Shown here one piece after another: positions 63,123-64,000 of a stretch of 64,000 nt of DNA. The position numbers were made by a program, and so were the translations under genes. Numbering within the stretch: the first letter of the stretch is position 1; every line of letters starts with the position of its first letter. The DNA lies in contig JAUHXH010000001.1 in assembly GCA_030427085.1 (NCBI GenBank), positions 186,001 to 250,000 of the forward strand. The letters are read 5' to 3'. Below the pieces are notes generated by a model. The model was not told where the DNA came from. It saw nothing but the letters and a program-made list of their open reading frames with translations, and did no database searches. This stretch comes from Gammaproteobacteria bacterium (GTDB taxonomy: Bacteria; Pseudomonadota; Gammaproteobacteria; Pseudomonadales; Halieaceae).

Positions 63123-63476
63123 TCAGTGCGCCGGTGGCGGCAAGGGTAGTGCGTTGGGGTCCCGGTCGAAGTAGAAGAAGCGCGTGAGTTCGGTGTAGTC
63201 GCCCTCGATGGCCATCAAAATGATCAACACCACAATGGCCAGTGTCGGCAGGAATAACACGTACTTCAGGGACAGCCGTTCCCACTGCAGGTGCATGAAA
63301 ATGGCAATGATGAAGCCCGCTTTCAGGAACATGAAGATCAGGATCAGGGACCAGCGCAGGTAGCCCTGAAACTGGAAGTAGTCCACCAGGTAGGACAGGG
63401 TGCTCAGTACAAACAGCAGCAACCAGATCTTGAGATAAATGCCCAGGGGATGCTGCTGACCGGCGGTATCGCTCAT
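63123..63476 (-). CDS. Cytochrome c oxidase subunit IV-type protein
   Basis: 117 residues with three membrane helices (about 10-30, 37-57 and 68-90). This size and layout match the bacterial COX4/CyoD family. GAGGTGAG upstream. Sits between subunit III and SCO in the oxidase operon. Confidence 0.85.
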   Translation of the reverse strand: MSDTAGQQHPLGIYLKIWLLLFVLSTLSYLVDYFQFQGYLRWSLILIFMFLKAGFIIAIFMHLQWERLSLKYVLFLPTLAIVVLIILMAIEGDYTELTRFFYFDRDPNALPLPPPAH

Positions 63477-63489
63477 GGTCTCACCTCAT

Positions 63490-64000
63490 TCACCAGAGAT
63501 AGTAAAACGCGAAAATAAAGACCCACACCAGGTCCACGAAGTGCCAGTACAGCCCGGCAATTTCGACGATGTCATAGCCCTTCTGGTCGTAATCCCCGCG
63601 GGCCACCTTGCGCGCCACAATGGCCAGGTAAATAACCCCGGCGGATACGTGCAAACCGTGGAAACCGGTGATCATGAAAAAGGTTGAGCCGAACTGGGCG
63701 GCCCCCATGGGGTTGCCCCAGGGCCTGACGCCTTCGTCCACAATCAGCTTGGTCCACTCAAACGCCTGCATGCCCACAAACGATGCACCCAACAAAGCTG
63801 TGGCCGTGATCAGCATGACGGTTTTGCGTTTGTCACCCCGATAGGCGTAGTTCACCGCCAGCGCCATGGTGCCGGAAGAGGTAATCAACACGAATGTCAT
63901 GATCGCGATGAGGATCAACGGCATGTGATTGCCAAAGATAGTGAGGGCAAAAACCTCGCTGGGATTGGGCCAGGGATCGGTGGCGGAGATCCGCACCGTC
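63490..64000 (-). CDS. Heme-copper oxidase subunit III (5' end may be outside window)
   Basis: At least 168 residues in frame from a GTG at 63996, with the frame still open at the right edge. Five membrane helices and the HGLHVSAGVIYL and YWHFVDLVWVFIFAFYYLW segments are diagnostic of CoxIII/CyoC. Together with subunit IV and SCO, it forms the end of a terminal oxidase operon read leftward. The true start cannot be decided. Confidence 0.9.
   Translation of the reverse strand, partial: TVRISATDPWPNPSEVFALTIFGNHMPLILIAIMTFVLITSSGTMALAVNYAYRGDKRKTVMLITATALLGASFVGMQAFEWTKLIVDEGVRPWGNPMGAAQFGSTFFMITGFHGLHVSAGVIYLAIVARKVARGDYDQKGYDIVEIAGLYWHFVDLVWVFIFAFYYLW

Noticed and set aside
1-64000. Mobile elements, prophage, CRISPR arrays and rRNA
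   Set aside because: None seen; no transposase or integrase motifs, no regular direct repeats with spacers, no rRNA sequence recognised.

Overview
The window is about 64 kb of high-GC bacterial chromosome, densely coding on both strands. No transposase, integrase, phage gene or CRISPR array was recognised. The gene set (FabY-type ketosynthase, MoxR/DUF58/DUF4381/VWA stress operon, RibB with a decayed RibA half, LuxR-type and GlxA-type regulators, SCO plus cytochrome oxidase subunits, many exported lipoproteins and peptidases) points to a free-living aerobic gammaproteobacterium, probably marine and possibly near the Cellvibrionales/Halieaceae. This placement is an inference from gene content only.

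Layout. 1-2.5 kb: end of an ornithine cyclodeaminase-family gene and an exported beta-propeller lipoprotein. 2.4-11.7 kb: a divergent locus. Leftward runs a tightly overlapping operon of TolB-like/TPR membrane protein, RoxA-like di-heme cytochrome and catalase-like heme lipoprotein. Rightward runs a TIR-domain membrane protein, a large membrane patatin and a small membrane-anchored protein. 11.7-19.1 kb: MscS channel, TonB-terminus repeat protein, AlkB-type dioxygenase, DUF2189 membrane protein and a penicillin-acylase-type lipoprotein. 19.2-25.6 kb: Gfo/Idh oxidoreductase, RibB, thiolase, GlxA-type regulator and FabY. 25.7-36.5 kb: mixed metabolism, including a PRTase, a DUF885 peptidase-like protein, FkbM methyltransferase, nitroreductase, dienoyl-CoA isomerase-like protein, PPIase plus HupE pair, YbfF esterase operon and LysE exporter. 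36.5-37.7 kb: an AT-rich gap, QueD, then tRNA-Val and tRNA-Asp with a consensus promoter and a terminator. 37.8-43.5 kb: GGCT, EamA exporter, LysR, sulfatase, small membrane protein and exported HAD phosphatase.

43.6-49.7 kb is a complete MoxR-DUF58-DUF4381-VWA-VWA/TPR-BatD operon. 50.9-54.9 kb is a four-gene overlapping operon (DUF3348, TolQ/MotA-like protein with a long helical tail, MotB/OmpA-like protein, DUF2894). It looks like an ion-driven envelope motor of unassigned function. 54.9-64 kb holds a second DUF885 protein, exported oligopeptidase F, a transglutaminase/TPR lipoprotein, a class III aminotransferase with a LuxR-type regulator, and the SCO/CoxIV/CoxIII end of a terminal oxidase operon running off the right edge.

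The two places most worth attention are the divergent TIR/patatin versus heme-oxidase locus (2.4-11.7 kb) and the MotA/MotB-like DUF802 operon (50.9-54.9 kb). Functions given come from motifs read by eye; no database search was possible.
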